From contig NZ_CP096882.1 in NCBI RefSeq assembly GCF_023273875.1, positions 1,302,001 to 1,366,000 on the forward strand: a DNA stretch of 64,000 nt. Reading direction: 5' to 3'. The DNA comes from Pseudarthrobacter sp. SSS035. GTDB taxonomy: Bacteria; Actinomycetota; Actinomycetes; Actinomycetales; Micrococcaceae. This document shows, piece after piece, positions 14,562 through 23,812 of the stretch. Below the pieces are notes generated by a model. That model did no database searches. It was not told the DNA's origin and worked only from the letters and a program-made list of their open reading frames with translations. The translations under genes were made by a program, and so were the position numbers. Within the stretch, counting starts at the first letter, position 1, and each line of letters begins with the position of its first letter.

Positions 14562-15626
14562 TCAGCCCGCGGTAAGCAGGTCCTTGAGTTCATCCTGGAT
14601 CAGCGAAGCGCCGGTGGGACCAAGGCCCAGGAACCAGGTGTCATCGCTGACGGCCTTGGCGTGGCCGGACTTGACGGCCTCGAGTCGGGGCCAGACGGCG
14701 CCTTCAACAACAGAGGTTTCCCCGGTGGCGGAGGGCTCGCCGTAGCTGCTGTAGAAGATCCAGTCGGCATCGGCGTCGCCGATGTTCTCGGCAGAGATCT
14801 CCGCAGCCAGCTCGTCTATGTCCTGGTTCTCCGGCCGGGCGATGCCGGCGTCCTTCAGGATCACGCCGATGAGCGATTTGTTGGCGTAGAGGCGGATCTT
14901 GCCCGGCAAGAAGCGGACCAGGGATACCTTCTGGTCGTCCGGGACTGCAGCCTTCAGTTCATCGGCCTTGGCCTGGTAGGCGTTGAGCGCGGCGACCGCC
15001 TTGGTCTCCTCGCCCAGTGCCTCGCCAGCCAACAGGAAGTTTTCCTTCCACGGAAACCCCGGGCGGATGCTGAAGACGGTGGGAGCAATCTGGGAAAGCT
15101 GCGGGTAGAGCTTGTCCGCACGCAGCTTGCTGCCGATGATGAGGTCCGGCTTCAGGGCAGCGATCGCCTCGAGGTTCAGGTCCTGGATAGTGCCCACAGT
15201 TTCCACGCCGGCCACCTTGTCAGCCAGGTAGCCGGGGACCGCGTTGGCACCCTCCGTAGTGGCCATGCCCACAGGAGTGACGCCCAGGGAGACCAGGGCG
15301 TCGAGCTCACCGGTGTCCAGGACAACGACGCGCTCCGGCTTTTTGTCGAGAGTGGTCTCGCCGTTGGCGTGCTTGATGACGCGGGGGAATTCGCCGGCCT
15401 CGGCGTCGCTGCCGAGCTTGGCAGTCTCCGCGTCGGCGGTGGTGAACTTGGATCCGCCGGTGGCAACCTCTGCGTTGCCGGCGGTACCGGATGCAGTGTT
15501 GGAGCTGCCGCAACCGGCCAGCATGCCAAGAACTAGCAGGGCACCGGCGACTTTGAGGCCGGAGCTTCGTCCGCGGATGCGGGTACGTGCGGACTCGTGG
15601 TCCGTCACTGAATCGTCAATTTTCAC
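14562..15626 (-). CDS. Iron-siderophore ABC transporter substrate-binding lipoprotein
   Basis: A 354-residue periplasmic-binding-type lipoprotein (FecB/FepB class) that captures ferric siderophore for the importer encoded divergently. The N-terminus has a lipobox (VLGMLAGC, lipidated Cys near residue 39) after a basic region. The binding fold contains 'PERVVVLDTGELDALVSLGV', 'PVGMATTEGANAVPGYLA', 'ALKPDLIIGSKLRADKLYPQ' and 'SQIAPTVF'. The frame starts at GTG 15624-15626, and a DtxR-like box abuts this codon, so the transcript may be leaderless. An internal GTG (VTDHESA) is the alternative start. The permease and ATPase genes lie on the opposite strand under the same box, which suggests joint iron repression. 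Confidence 0.9.
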   Translation of the reverse strand: MKIDDSVTDHESARTRIRGRSSGLKVAGALLVLGMLAGCGSSNTASGTAGNAEVATGGSKFTTADAETAKLGSDAEAGEFPRVIKHANGETTLDKKPERVVVLDTGELDALVSLGVTPVGMATTEGANAVPGYLADKVAGVETVGTIQDLNLEAIAALKPDLIIGSKLRADKLYPQLSQIAPTVFSIRPGFPWKENFLLAGEALGEETKAVAALNAYQAKADELKAAVPDDQKVSLVRFLPGKIRLYANKSLIGVILKDAGIARPENQDIDELAAEISAENIGDADADWIFYSSYGEPSATGETSVVEGAVWPRLEAVKSGHAKAVSDDTWFLGLGPTGASLIQDELKDLLTAG

Positions 15627-15644
15627 GAAGTAAGGATAACCTAA
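15626..15644. promoter_or_regulatory. IdeR/DtxR-type iron box
   Basis: Read on the minus strand, TTAGGTTATCCTTACTTCG matches the IdeR/DtxR consensus TTAGGTTAGSCTAACCTAA best in its left half. It lies in the 87-base divergent region between the siderophore-binding protein and permease genes and touches the GTG start of the former. Confidence 0.65.
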
Positions 15645-15713
15645 TTAGAATGTGATCCTTGATCCGGGCGTTGCCCGGAAGGTCCCCAACCCGTGCCGGA
15701 GCGCCCTATACCC

Positions 15714-16817
15714 ATGCAACAAGACACCATCCCCGGGGAATCACGGCCGAACGCCGGCACTCACTTCACTGTCACCGCGGCGGGCGTCCTGGCAGAGATG
15801 CCGCCCAGCCCTGGCGCGGTCCGGCGGGGCAGCTGGCGGCTGGTCCTGCTGCTGACCGCAGTTGGTGCCCTCACCGGCGCCGCGCTGCTCAGCCTCGCCA
15901 TCGGCGCCAAGTCCATTCCGCTGGAGTCGGTGCTGCAGGCCTTCTTTGCCTACGCGGATACCGCGGACCACGCCATCATCCTGGAGAACCGCCTGCCGCG
16001 GACCTTGCTGGGCATCATTGCCGGGATATGGCCCTGGGAGCGGCCGGCGCACTGATCCAGGCCATCACACGCAACCCGCTCGCGGACCCGGGCGTGCTGG
16101 GCGTTAACGCCGGGGCGACCTTTGCCATTGTGATAGCCGTGGGCGTCTTTGGCGTCTCTACACTGAGCGGATACGTGTGGTTCGCGCTGGGGGGCGCCGT
16201 GCTGGCAGCCGCGGTTGTGTACTTCATAGGCAGCGCCGGCCGGAACATCGTGAACCCTGTGCGGATCACCCTCGCGGGCGTGGCACTGGGGGCTGTGCTG
16301 ACGGGTATTTCCTCCGGGCTGACGCTCACTAACCCACGGGCCTTCGACCAGCTGCGGTCCTGGAGCATCGGCTCGCTGGACAGCCGGTCCATGGACAGTC
16401 CTGGTGGCGGCGCCGTTCATCGGGGCGGGCCTGCTGATAGCCGTGGTCACCACCCGTGGCCTGAATGCGGTGTCGCTGGGCGACGAACTGGCCACCGCAC
16501 TGGGTGCCAACTCGAACCGGACGCGCATCCTGGGGCTCGTCGCCATCACCTTGCTCAGCGGTGCAGCCACCGCCGCGGCCGGTCCTATCGGCTTCATTGG
16601 CCTGATGATTCCGCATGTGGCCCGCTGGCTGATCGGGCCGGACCAGCGCTGGATCATGGCGTACACCCTGGTCCTTTCACCACTGCTGCTGCTGGTGTCT
16701 GATGTCCTGGGCCGGGTGGTGGTACCCGGCGAGCTCCAGGTGGGCATCGTGACATCCTTCATCGGCGCACCGGTGCTGGTGGCCCTCGCCCGGCGCCGGA
16801 AGGCCAGTGCATTGTGA
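15714..16817 (+). pseudogene. FecCD-type siderophore permease, disrupted by two frameshifts
   Basis: Three overlapping pieces in two frames together make a FecCD permease. The first reads to 'NRLPRTLLGIIAG' and then runs into a stop. The second resumes with 'MALGAAGALIQAITRNPLAD' through 'LRSWSIGSLDSRSM'. The third returns to the first frame with 'VAAPFIGAGLLIAVVTTRGL' and ends 'APVLVALARRRKASAL'. The first break is an extra AT near 16026-16029 (GGGATATGG for GGGATGG). The second is an extra A near 16397. The two insertions add up to +3. The stop overlaps the second permease gene (GTGA). It may be a decayed gene or a sequence error. If real, a heterodimeric importer would lack one half. Confidence 0.85.
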
Positions 16818-17863
16818 GCGTCGATTTCGGCAAAGCCGCCTGGCAGATCCGCACCCCCGGCGGGGGAATCAGCCTCCGCGTCAGCCGCAGGACAGTTGCC
16901 GTGGGCATCCCGGTGGTGCTCCTCACCATGGCGGTATCTGTCATGGCCCTCGCCAGCGGCGCACTGGAGATCAGCGTTGAGCAGGTCCTGCGCGCCTTCA
17001 CGGGGTCCGCGGAAAGCATGGCCCAGACCGTCGTGATGGAATGGCGGCTGCCGCGTGTCCTGATGGCGGTGCTGTTCGGCGCGGCCCTGGGCGTGAGCGG
17101 CGGAATTTTCCAGTCGCTGACCCGCAACCCACTGGGCAGCCCGGACATCATCGGCTTCAACACCGGAGCCTACACCGGCGCGCTGCTGGTCATCCTGACC
17201 ATGGGCGGCAGCGCCATTCAAATCGCCGGCGGCGCACTGATCGGCGGGCTGTTGACTGCCCTGGCCGTCTACCTGCTGGCCTACCGCCACGGCATCCAGG
17301 GGTTCCGGCTGATCATCGTGGGCATCGGCGTCAGCGCCGTGCTGGCCTCGGTCAATCACTGGATCGTCCTGCAGGCTGAGCTTGAGGTGGCCATGAGCGC
17401 CGCCGTCTGGGGCGCGGGGTCCCTCAACGGCATCAGCTGGGAGCAGGCCTGGCCCGCGGCAGCCGTCATCGCCGTCGCACTCCTCGCCGCGGTCTTCGTG
17501 GTGCCCTCCATGCGCACACTGGAACTGGGCGACGACGCTGCCAAGGCGCTGGGAGTTCGCGCCGAACCGGTGCGGATCGCCCTGGTGGTGCTCGGCGTCG
17601 GACTTACCGCCGCCGTGACCGCAGCCGCCGGTCCCATTGCCTTCGTTTCGCTGGCCGCCCCGCAGCTGGCCCGCCGGATGACCGGCAGCGCCGGTATCGC
17701 CCTGCTGCCCTCCGCCCTCGTCGGGGCGCTGCTCCTGGCTGCCAGCGACTTCGCGGCACAACGCCTGTTTTCGCCCATTCAACTGCCCGTGGGCGTCGTC
17801 ACCGTCTCCATCGGCGGTATTTATCTCATCTGGCTGCTGGCCAGGGAAGCGAGGAAGTCGTGA
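16814..17863 (+). CDS. FecCD-type siderophore ABC permease
   Basis: A 349-residue polytopic membrane protein (about 9-10 hydrophobic segments) of the FecCD/BtuC family. Diagnostic blocks are 'WRLPRVLMAVLFGAALGVSG', 'GGIFQSLTRNPLGSPDIIGF', 'VGIGVSAVLASVNHWIVL', the cytoplasmic 'LELGDDAAKALGVR' contact loop and 'AAGPIAFVSLAAPQLARRMT'. It should form the channel together with the preceding (frameshifted) permease and be driven by the following ATPase. The start is GTG 16814 overlapping the previous stop, and its own stop overlaps the ATPase GTG, so the operon is tightly coupled. Iron repression through the DtxR-like box upstream is likely. Confidence 0.92.
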   Translation: MSVDFGKAAWQIRTPGGGISLRVSRRTVAVGIPVVLLTMAVSVMALASGALEISVEQVLRAFTGSAESMAQTVVMEWRLPRVLMAVLFGAALGVSGGIFQSLTRNPLGSPDIIGFNTGAYTGALLVILTMGGSAIQIAGGALIGGLLTALAVYLLAYRHGIQGFRLIIVGIGVSAVLASVNHWIVLQAELEVAMSAAVWGAGSLNGISWEQAWPAAAVIAVALLAAVFVVPSMRTLELGDDAAKALGVRAEPVRIALVVLGVGLTAAVTAAAGPIAFVSLAAPQLARRMTGSAGIALLPSALVGALLLAASDFAAQRLFSPIQLPVGVVTVSIGGIYLIWLLAREARKS

Positions 17864-18684
17864 GCATCTCCACCAAGGCTCCCGCGCGACTGCAGGCCCG
17901 CGGGCTCAGTGCAGGGTATGACCGGAAAATCGTCAGCAGGGAACTTTCCCTCACCATCCCCGACGGCCGCTTCACCGTCATCGTGGGACCGAATGCCTGC
18001 GGCAAGTCGACGCTGCTGAAAACCCTGGCCCGCCTGATCAAGCCGCACGCCGGCGAGGTGGTCCTCGACGGCCGCTCCATCTCCGCCATCCCCGCCAAGG
18101 AACTGGCCCGCACGTTGGGCCTGCTGCCGCAGTCGTCCATTTCCCCCGACGGCATCACCGTAGCCGAGCTGGTGGCCCGCGGCCGCTTTCCGCACCAGAA
18201 GCTGCTGCGCCAGTGGAGCAAGGAGGATGAGGCGGCCGTAACGGAAGCCATGGCCATGACCGGCGTGACCGCACTGTCCGCCACGCTGGTGGACGAGTTG
18301 TCCGGCGGGCAGCGGCAGCGCGTCTGGGTTGCCATGGTGCTGGCCCAGGAAACCCCGCTGCTCCTGCTGGATGAACCCACAACGTTCTTGGACATCGCCC
18401 ACCAGATCGAGCTGCTGGAACTCTTCCGCGAACTGAACCGCACGCGTGGCTATACCCTGGTGGCGGTACTCCACGACCTCAACCACGCCAGCCGTTACGC
18501 GGACAACATCGTGGCCATGAAGGACGGGCGGGTGGTGGCCGAGGGCGCGCCGGCCGACGTCATTACCGAGGAACTGGTGGAAGAAGTCTTCGGGCTGCCC
18601 TGCCGAGTCATCGAAGACCCCGTCTCGCTCACCCCGCTGGTCATCCCGCTGGGCCGGCCGGCACATGCCGCAATGGCCGGGTAG
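17860..18684 (+). CDS. Siderophore ABC transporter ATP-binding protein (FecE/FepC type)
   Basis: A 274-residue ABC ATPase powering ferric-siderophore import. It has Walker A 'VGPNACGKSTLLKTL', Q-loop region 'LGLLPQSSISPDGITV', signature 'LSGGQRQRVWVAM', Walker B 'LLLLDEPTTFLDIAHQ' and the switch His in 'VAVLHDLNHASRYADN'. 'FPHQKLLRQW' is typical of the FepC subgroup. All catalytic motifs are intact. GTG 17860 overlaps the permease stop. It is the last gene of the iron operon and is followed by the composite hairpin region at 18682-18877. Confidence 0.93.
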   Translation: MSISTKAPARLQARGLSAGYDRKIVSRELSLTIPDGRFTVIVGPNACGKSTLLKTLARLIKPHAGEVVLDGRSISAIPAKELARTLGLLPQSSISPDGITVAELVARGRFPHQKLLRQWSKEDEAAVTEAMAMTGVTALSATLVDELSGGQRQRVWVAMVLAQETPLLLLDEPTTFLDIAHQIELLELFRELNRTRGYTLVAVLHDLNHASRYADNIVAMKDGRVVAEGAPADVITEELVEEVFGLPCRVIEDPVSLTPLVIPLGRPAHAAMAG

Positions 18685-18877
18685 GTTTCGCTCCCCAACC
18701 GCTCCCTCACCTCGCAAGCTCGGCCAGGGAACCCTGCGGTCGTGGGCCCGGCTCAACCACCGGAAGTTATGACGGCGGGCGGCCACCTTCCTGAAAAGGT
18801 GACCGCCCGCCGTAAACGGGGCCTCCGCCGCCGAGGGTTCCCTGGCTGAGCGAAGCGAGGGAGGCGGTGGGGACCTA
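18682..18877. terminator. Nested palindromic terminator region between convergent genes
   Basis: The inner hairpin has arms at 18772-18789 and 18796-18813 (core ACGGCGGGCGG..CACCTT, one wobble), almost the same as the hairpin at 14487. Outer arms at about 18681-18738 and 18829-18877 are imperfect reverse complements: GTAGGT, CCCCAACCGCTCCCTC and GGCCAGGGAACCCT on the left match AGGGTTCCCTGGC, GAGGGAGGCGGTGGGG and ACCTAC on the right. Both stop codons (TAG of each convergent gene) lie in the outermost paired GTAG/CTAC. A partial CTCAACCACCGG repeat arm is at about 18753-18764. Confidence 0.72.
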
Positions 18878-19297
18878 CTTACCCTCGATGGCTGCCTTGG
18901 CTGCCGGGTCCGAGTCGTTGAGGAACTTCTCGATGCGTTCCGGTTCCTCGGCTTCGCCGATGGCCGCGGACGCGCGGCCCAGCGAGTAGAGCGCCCGCAG
19001 GAAGCCGCGGTTGGGTCCGTGCTCCCACGGGATGGGGCCCACGCCGCGCCAGCCGTTGCGGCGCAGCGAGTCCAGCCCGCGGTGGTAGCCAACGCGCGAG
19101 TAGGCGTAGGAATCGATGGTGCGGCCCTCGGCCCACGCCTCCTCCGCCAGGACAGCCCACAACAGCGACGATGTGGGGTGCTTTTCCACCAGGTCCAGGG
19201 CTTCGGCGCCGGCGTCCAGCTGCGCGTAGACGTCGGTCTCGGCAGGCAGGAGCGTTGGCTCCGGGCCCATGAGGTTCCTGCGGAACTCGTCCGACAT
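18875..19297 (-). CDS. DUF3151 family protein
   Basis: A 140-residue actinobacterial DUF3151 protein. Diagnostic strings are 'LMGPEPTLLPAETDVY', 'LDLVEKHPTSSLLWAVLAEE', 'TIDSYAYSRVGYHRGLDSLR', 'NGWRGVGPIPWEHGPNRGFL' and 'ALYSLGRASAAIGE'. The helical pattern is TPR-like. No function is known, but the gene is characteristically next to class II fructose-bisphosphate aldolase in actinobacteria, as here, where only 2 bases separate it from the aldolase stop codon. It is probably co-transcribed with the aldolase. The ATG at 19295-19297 fits the family start MSDEFR. Confidence 0.9.
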   Translation of the reverse strand: MSDEFRRNLMGPEPTLLPAETDVYAQLDAGAEALDLVEKHPTSSLLWAVLAEEAWAEGRTIDSYAYSRVGYHRGLDSLRRNGWRGVGPIPWEHGPNRGFLRALYSLGRASAAIGEAEEPERIEKFLNDSDPAAKAAIEGK

Positions 19298-19299
19298 GG

Positions 19300-20319
<1,020 letters not shown>

Positions 20320-20461
20320 GGTGACTCCTATGCTGAGTTTTCGTCTATGGGTTGTGACCCTGGAGAGTAGACCTCTTACGGCTAGCCACCATCCTAGCCA
20401 TTTCTGTGCAGGGGCAGTGTTTCGGGTCACGCGGGCCGGTAACACTAACGCTCACACGCCG

Positions 20462-20524
20462 CACCGAGATGGCATTTCACGGCAGTGCCGCGCGGCCGGA
20501 CTGCCGTGATCTGTCATTTCGGCG
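20462..20524. repeat. 63-bp palindromic repeat, copy 1
   Basis: CACCGAGATGGCATTTCACG and the returning CTGCCGTGATCTGTCATTTC plus GGCG form an imperfect stem-loop. It ends 3 bases before the stop codon of the DUF559 gene (downstream on its strand). It has the same sequence family as 21522-21583 and 22986-23048. Confidence 0.8.
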
Positions 20525-20527
20525 TGG

Positions 20528-21457
20528 TCACCGGCGCCAGCCGCGGCTTTCCAGTGCGGCCCGGACTTTACGCACGACGGCGGGACGCTCCCCTGCGAGG
20601 TCGTCTTTGGATATGCGCACCTCAAGCCAGCCGAGCTCGCGTGTCAGGGCTTCCCGCCGGATGTCCCGCCGGTACTGCTCGGCGTCACCGTGGCCCGCGC
20701 CGTCGTACTGGATGGAGATCCGCCACTCGAGGTAGGCCGCGTCAGGCCACAACACCGGGGAGCCCTGCACTCCCCGCAGGACGTGGTTCAGTTCCGGCTC
20801 GGGCAGGCCCGCATGGACCAAAGCCAGGCGCATCTCGGTTTCGGGCCTCGAGTCGGCACCGACGCGGATCAGCTCCAACGCCGCCCTGGCCAACCTGGCT
20901 CCCCTGATTCCGGGATGCTCCGCGACCATGGCATTCAAGTCCTCCTCCGTGCACAGCGGGTCACGTGGCATTGGGAACTCCTCGCCGTGGGAGCAGACCA
21001 GCGAATCCCCCGCGATGACAAGTTCGTCCACGCCGGCCATTGATGCCAAATCCAGCCAGGTCCGGGCAGGCGAGGTGAGCCGGACGCCGTCGTACTCCAC
21101 GAGCTCCCCGGGAAGGAAGGTCAACAGGTGCCCCACCACGTTGGCCCTGCGCGGCATGCTGAACCCCGGGCGGCGGGATAGGTGGACCCGCCAGTCAAAC
21201 TCAAGCGTCCACCCAAGGGCAGCACGCCAAACCCGGGCGGCCGAGACATGGGTCAGGGCGGACGAGCCGTCCAGTTCCGTGTAGGCCCGCAACGCCGCAG
21301 CACCGTTGGCCCCTGAATCCAGGTGGACGCGGATGCCGCGGGAAACGGTGGCCAGGTCCTTGGCGGCCGTGCGTGTCCTGGTGACGCCGGCTTTGTCGGA
21401 CATACGAAGCGAGAACGAACCAGCGGTCAGGTGTTCGGGAAGCGGGGCCCTGTGCAT
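20528..21457 (-). CDS. DUF559 (Vsr-like endonuclease fold) domain protein
   Basis: A ~309-residue protein of a type abundant in Arthrobacter relatives. The N-terminal half resembles AbiEi-like wHTH proteins ('SSALTHVSAARVWRAALGW', 'VRLTSPARTWLDLASM'). The C-terminal DUF559 part has the nuclease-like block 'WPDAAYLEWRISIQYDGAGH' followed by 'YRRDIRREALTRELGW' and 'EVRISKDDL'. The D..E..YDG arrangement matches very-short-patch-repair-like nucleases, but activity is not demonstrated for this group. ATG 21455-21457 (MHRAPLPEHLT) is chosen over an earlier in-frame start at 21577 that would run into the upstream repeat. It could take part in host defence or be a degenerate toxin-antitoxin relative. 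No partner gene is adjacent. Confidence 0.7.
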   Translation of the reverse strand: MHRAPLPEHLTAGSFSLRMSDKAGVTRTRTAAKDLATVSRGIRVHLDSGANGAAALRAYTELDGSSALTHVSAARVWRAALGWTLEFDWRVHLSRRPGFSMPRRANVVGHLLTFLPGELVEYDGVRLTSPARTWLDLASMAGVDELVIAGDSLVCSHGEEFPMPRDPLCTEEDLNAMVAEHPGIRGARLARAALELIRVGADSRPETEMRLALVHAGLPEPELNHVLRGVQGSPVLWPDAAYLEWRISIQYDGAGHGDAEQYRRDIRREALTRELGWLEVRISKDDLAGERPAVVRKVRAALESRGWRR

Positions 21458-21521
21458 CCCCAAATTCTTGCCGATCCGGCCGGGCCGTGGAGGGTTATCC
21501 ACAGGCTGGCGTACCGCCGCG

Positions 21522-21583
21522 CACCGAGGTGGCAGTTCAGAGCAGTGTCGGAGCCCGGGACTGCCGCGAAGTGCCATCTCGCG
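21522..21583. repeat. 63-bp palindromic repeat, copy 2
   Basis: CACCGAGGTGGCAGTTCAGA and the returning ACTGCCGCGAAGTGCCATCT flank a loop with GGAGCCCGGG, shared with copy 3. It lies 7 bases beyond the stop codon of the lipase pseudogene on its strand. Confidence 0.8.
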
Positions 21584-21590
21584 CAGGCGT

Positions 21591-22846
21591 TTAGCCGTAC
21601 AGCCAGCAGTTGCTCACGGCGGACCGGCCCGCGAAGCGGCGCTCCAGGAAGATGAACGCCTGCGGGATGGCGGCCGCGTAGCCGCCAATGTGGGTGGCCT
21701 CGGCCGTGACATCGAAATACACCGACGATCCGGCGGCGCACCAGCGCCTGGCCAGCTGCCTGCCTTGGTCGTAGGGGATGACGTCATCGAGGACGCTGTG
21801 CGAGAGCAGTACGGGGACCTGCGGCGCCCGGCCGTTGCCGATCTTCTGTGCGGCAATGACGGTTTTCAGCTCGGGGAGCTCCAGCAGCGAGCTCAGCTTG
21901 TGCCCCGAAACCGTGAGCTGCGCAGTGTTCAGGAAGCCGCTTGAGGCGATCGACTGCAAGGTGCATTCGTTGTCTGTCGCCGCCAGCTTCGCCCGCCCGG
22001 CGGCGTTGAGGTGGGGGCTCAGGTCCAGTCCGCCGGCGGCGCCCATGCCCGTTACCGCGTAGAGCAGGAACCCGGTGTACAGGCCGCCGTCGAGGTTTCG
22101 TCCGACGGCGGGAAGGTCAGCGGGGACCGCCCCCGCGTACGCGCCCTTAAGGTTCAGCTCCGGAGCGTATTGGGGTGCAAGCTCGACGGCGGCCGCCGAG
22201 GCGCCGCCGCCCTGCGAGTAGCCGGCCAGCGCCACCGGGCCGCCGGGACGATCTGCGGGTTCCCCAACCGCTGGGCGGCACGGGCGGCGTCGAGGACGGC
22301 GTGCGCCTGCGATTCGCGCGCCATGTAGGTGTGGCTGCCGGCCGTGCCGAGACCCTCATAGTCGGTCACCGCTACGGAGTAGCCCCGCGCCAGCAGCCCG
22401 GCGATGAAGATCCCCTCGTATTCCTCGCCGGTGGCCATGGCCCGGGACGGTGCGCATTGGTCCCCCTGCCCCTGGGTTCCGGCGGCGTAGCTGACCAGCG
22501 GACGCGGGCCGGACCCGGTCCAGGCCGCGTACGGCACCAGCACTGTGCCGGTCACGGCGACAGACACCCCGGAACTGTTCACGGAGCGGTACATGATGCG
22601 CTGCACGGAGGCCTGGGCCCGGATGGTCTTGAGCGGATCGACATAGAAGACAGACGGCTCCGTCCGGACGAGGTCGCCGTTGTTGGCCGGAAGCGAGGCG
22701 GGGGTGATGTAGAAGTCGAGCGGGTTGGCGGTCGTCGCCGGTGCTGTGGCTGGGGCAGGAGCGGCTTTGGCTGCTGCGCCACTACCGAAGGTGAGAACCG
22801 CGGCCAACACAAGGGCCGAACAGACGCGTACAGAAGGATGCTTCAT
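21591..22846 (-). pseudogene. Secreted alpha/beta-fold lipase (LIP family), frameshifted
   Basis: The upstream part has a signal peptide (MKHPSVRVCSALVLAAVLTF) and reads as a secretory lipase: 'VQRIMYRSVNSSGVSVAVTG', 'RPLVSYAAGTQGQGDQCAPS' and 'GYSVAVTDYEGLGTAGSHTY', up to 'RLGNPQIVPA'. It then shifts. The other frame continues with 'VALAGYSQGGGASAAAVELA' (nucleophile Ser in GYSQGG) and 'HSVLDDVIPYDQGRQLARRW' (acid Asp), with the His in 'EATHIGGY'. The break is a one-base loss near 22237-22244, where a G is apparently missing from a G/C run. All catalytic residues are otherwise present, so the damage is either recent or a sequencing error in a homopolymer. Confidence 0.82.
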
Positions 22847-22985
22847 TGAACCTCCAGTCAGTGCCACACTCGCCAGTGAGTGTGATCCAGCCACATGCTA
22901 CTGGCGGGTAACTTGTGGGCCTAGGGATTCGCGAAGATTACCGATAGTTTCGTCTCGGATTCAACGCCGGGGCCAGCCGCGCCTG

Positions 22986-23048
22986 CACCGAGATGGCATT
23001 TCACGGCAAAGCCGGAGCCCGGGACTGCCGTGAAATGCCATCTCGGCG
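22986..23048. repeat. 63-bp palindromic repeat, copy 3 (perfect 21-bp stem)
   Basis: CCGAGATGGCATTTCACGGC plus A (22988-23008) is perfectly complementary to 23026-23046, with a 17-base loop. It lies 19 bases past the stop codon of the SpoU methyltransferase gene on its strand. Confidence 0.88.
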
Positions 23049-23067
23049 GTGGCAGAAGTGGCGCGGG

Positions 23068-23751
23068 TCAGACGGGCTGGCTGAAAACGTGCCGGCGGAT
23101 CCAGGCGTGCATGGCGATCGCGGCGGCGGAGGCGGCGTTGATGGAGCGGGTGGAGCCGAACTGCTCGATGGACAGGGTGGCCAGGGCCGCCTCGTGGACC
23201 TCCGGCGTCAGCCCGGGCCCTTCCTGGCCGAACACCAGGACGCAGTCCTTGGGCAGCTCATACGTCTCCAGGGGCACGGAGTCGGGGAAGATGTCGATCC
23301 CGATGATCGCGAGCCCCTCCCCCTGCGCCCACACCACAAAGTCCTCCACGGTGGGGTGGTGGCGGACGTGCTGGTAACGGTCGGTGACCATCGCCCCGCG
23401 CCTGTTCCACCGGCGTCGTCCGATGATGTGGACTTCCTTGGCGAGGAACGCGTTGGCGGTGCGCACCACGGTGCCGATGTTGAGGTCGTGCTGCCAGTTT
23501 TCGATGGCGATGTGGAAGTTGTGCCGCTTCGAATCGAGGTCCGCCACGATCGCGTCATGCTTCCAGTACCGGTACTGGTCCACCACGTTGCGGCGGTCCC
23601 CGTCTGCGAGCAGGTCCGGATCCCAGTGGTCACCTTCCGGCCACGAACCCTCCCAGGGCCCGACGCCGACCTCCGCCTTGGGCTCCGGCGCCTCCTGGGG
23701 CGCTGGCTCCTCCGCTGGAATCGGAAGAGGTTCGGCTGGGGTTCCGGGCAT
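23068..23751 (-). CDS. TrmH/SpoU family RNA 2'-O-ribose methyltransferase
   Basis: About 227 residues. After a Pro/Glu-rich leader of ~45 residues comes a SPOUT methyltransferase with the three knot motifs: motif 1 'LNIGTVVRTANAFLAKEVHI', motif 2 'CVLVFGQEGPGLTPEV' and motif 3 'IEQFGSTRSINAASAAAIAM'. Such enzymes methylate ribose 2'-OH of tRNA or rRNA using SAM; the target nucleotide cannot be deduced. ATG 23749-23751 follows GAGGGG at good spacing and is preferred over the GTG at 23760. It is divergent from the HAD phosphatase gene and followed by the third palindromic repeat. Confidence 0.9.
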   Translation of the reverse strand: MPGTPAEPLPIPAEEPAPQEAPEPKAEVGVGPWEGSWPEGDHWDPDLLADGDRRNVVDQYRYWKHDAIVADLDSKRHNFHIAIENWQHDLNIGTVVRTANAFLAKEVHIIGRRRWNRRGAMVTDRYQHVRHHPTVEDFVVWAQGEGLAIIGIDIFPDSVPLETYELPKDCVLVFGQEGPGLTPEVHEAALATLSIEQFGSTRSINAASAAAIAMHAWIRRHVFSQPV

Positions 23752-23812
23752 TTGTTTCACCCCTCAACACTAGACTGGACCCCTGGAGCATTCATCACCG
23801 GCGGAGGTAGAC

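Noticed and set aside
16020..16400. Programmed frameshifting in the siderophore permease
   Set aside because: There is no slippery heptamer or convincing stimulatory structure at either site, and two separate shifts of opposite need would be required. Insertion mutations or read errors are simpler.
15950..17782. Minus-strand open frame (610 codons) across both siderophore permease genes
   Set aside because: Antisense to membrane-protein genes with clear FecCD motifs. The product is Gly/Ala/His-rich and matches nothing.
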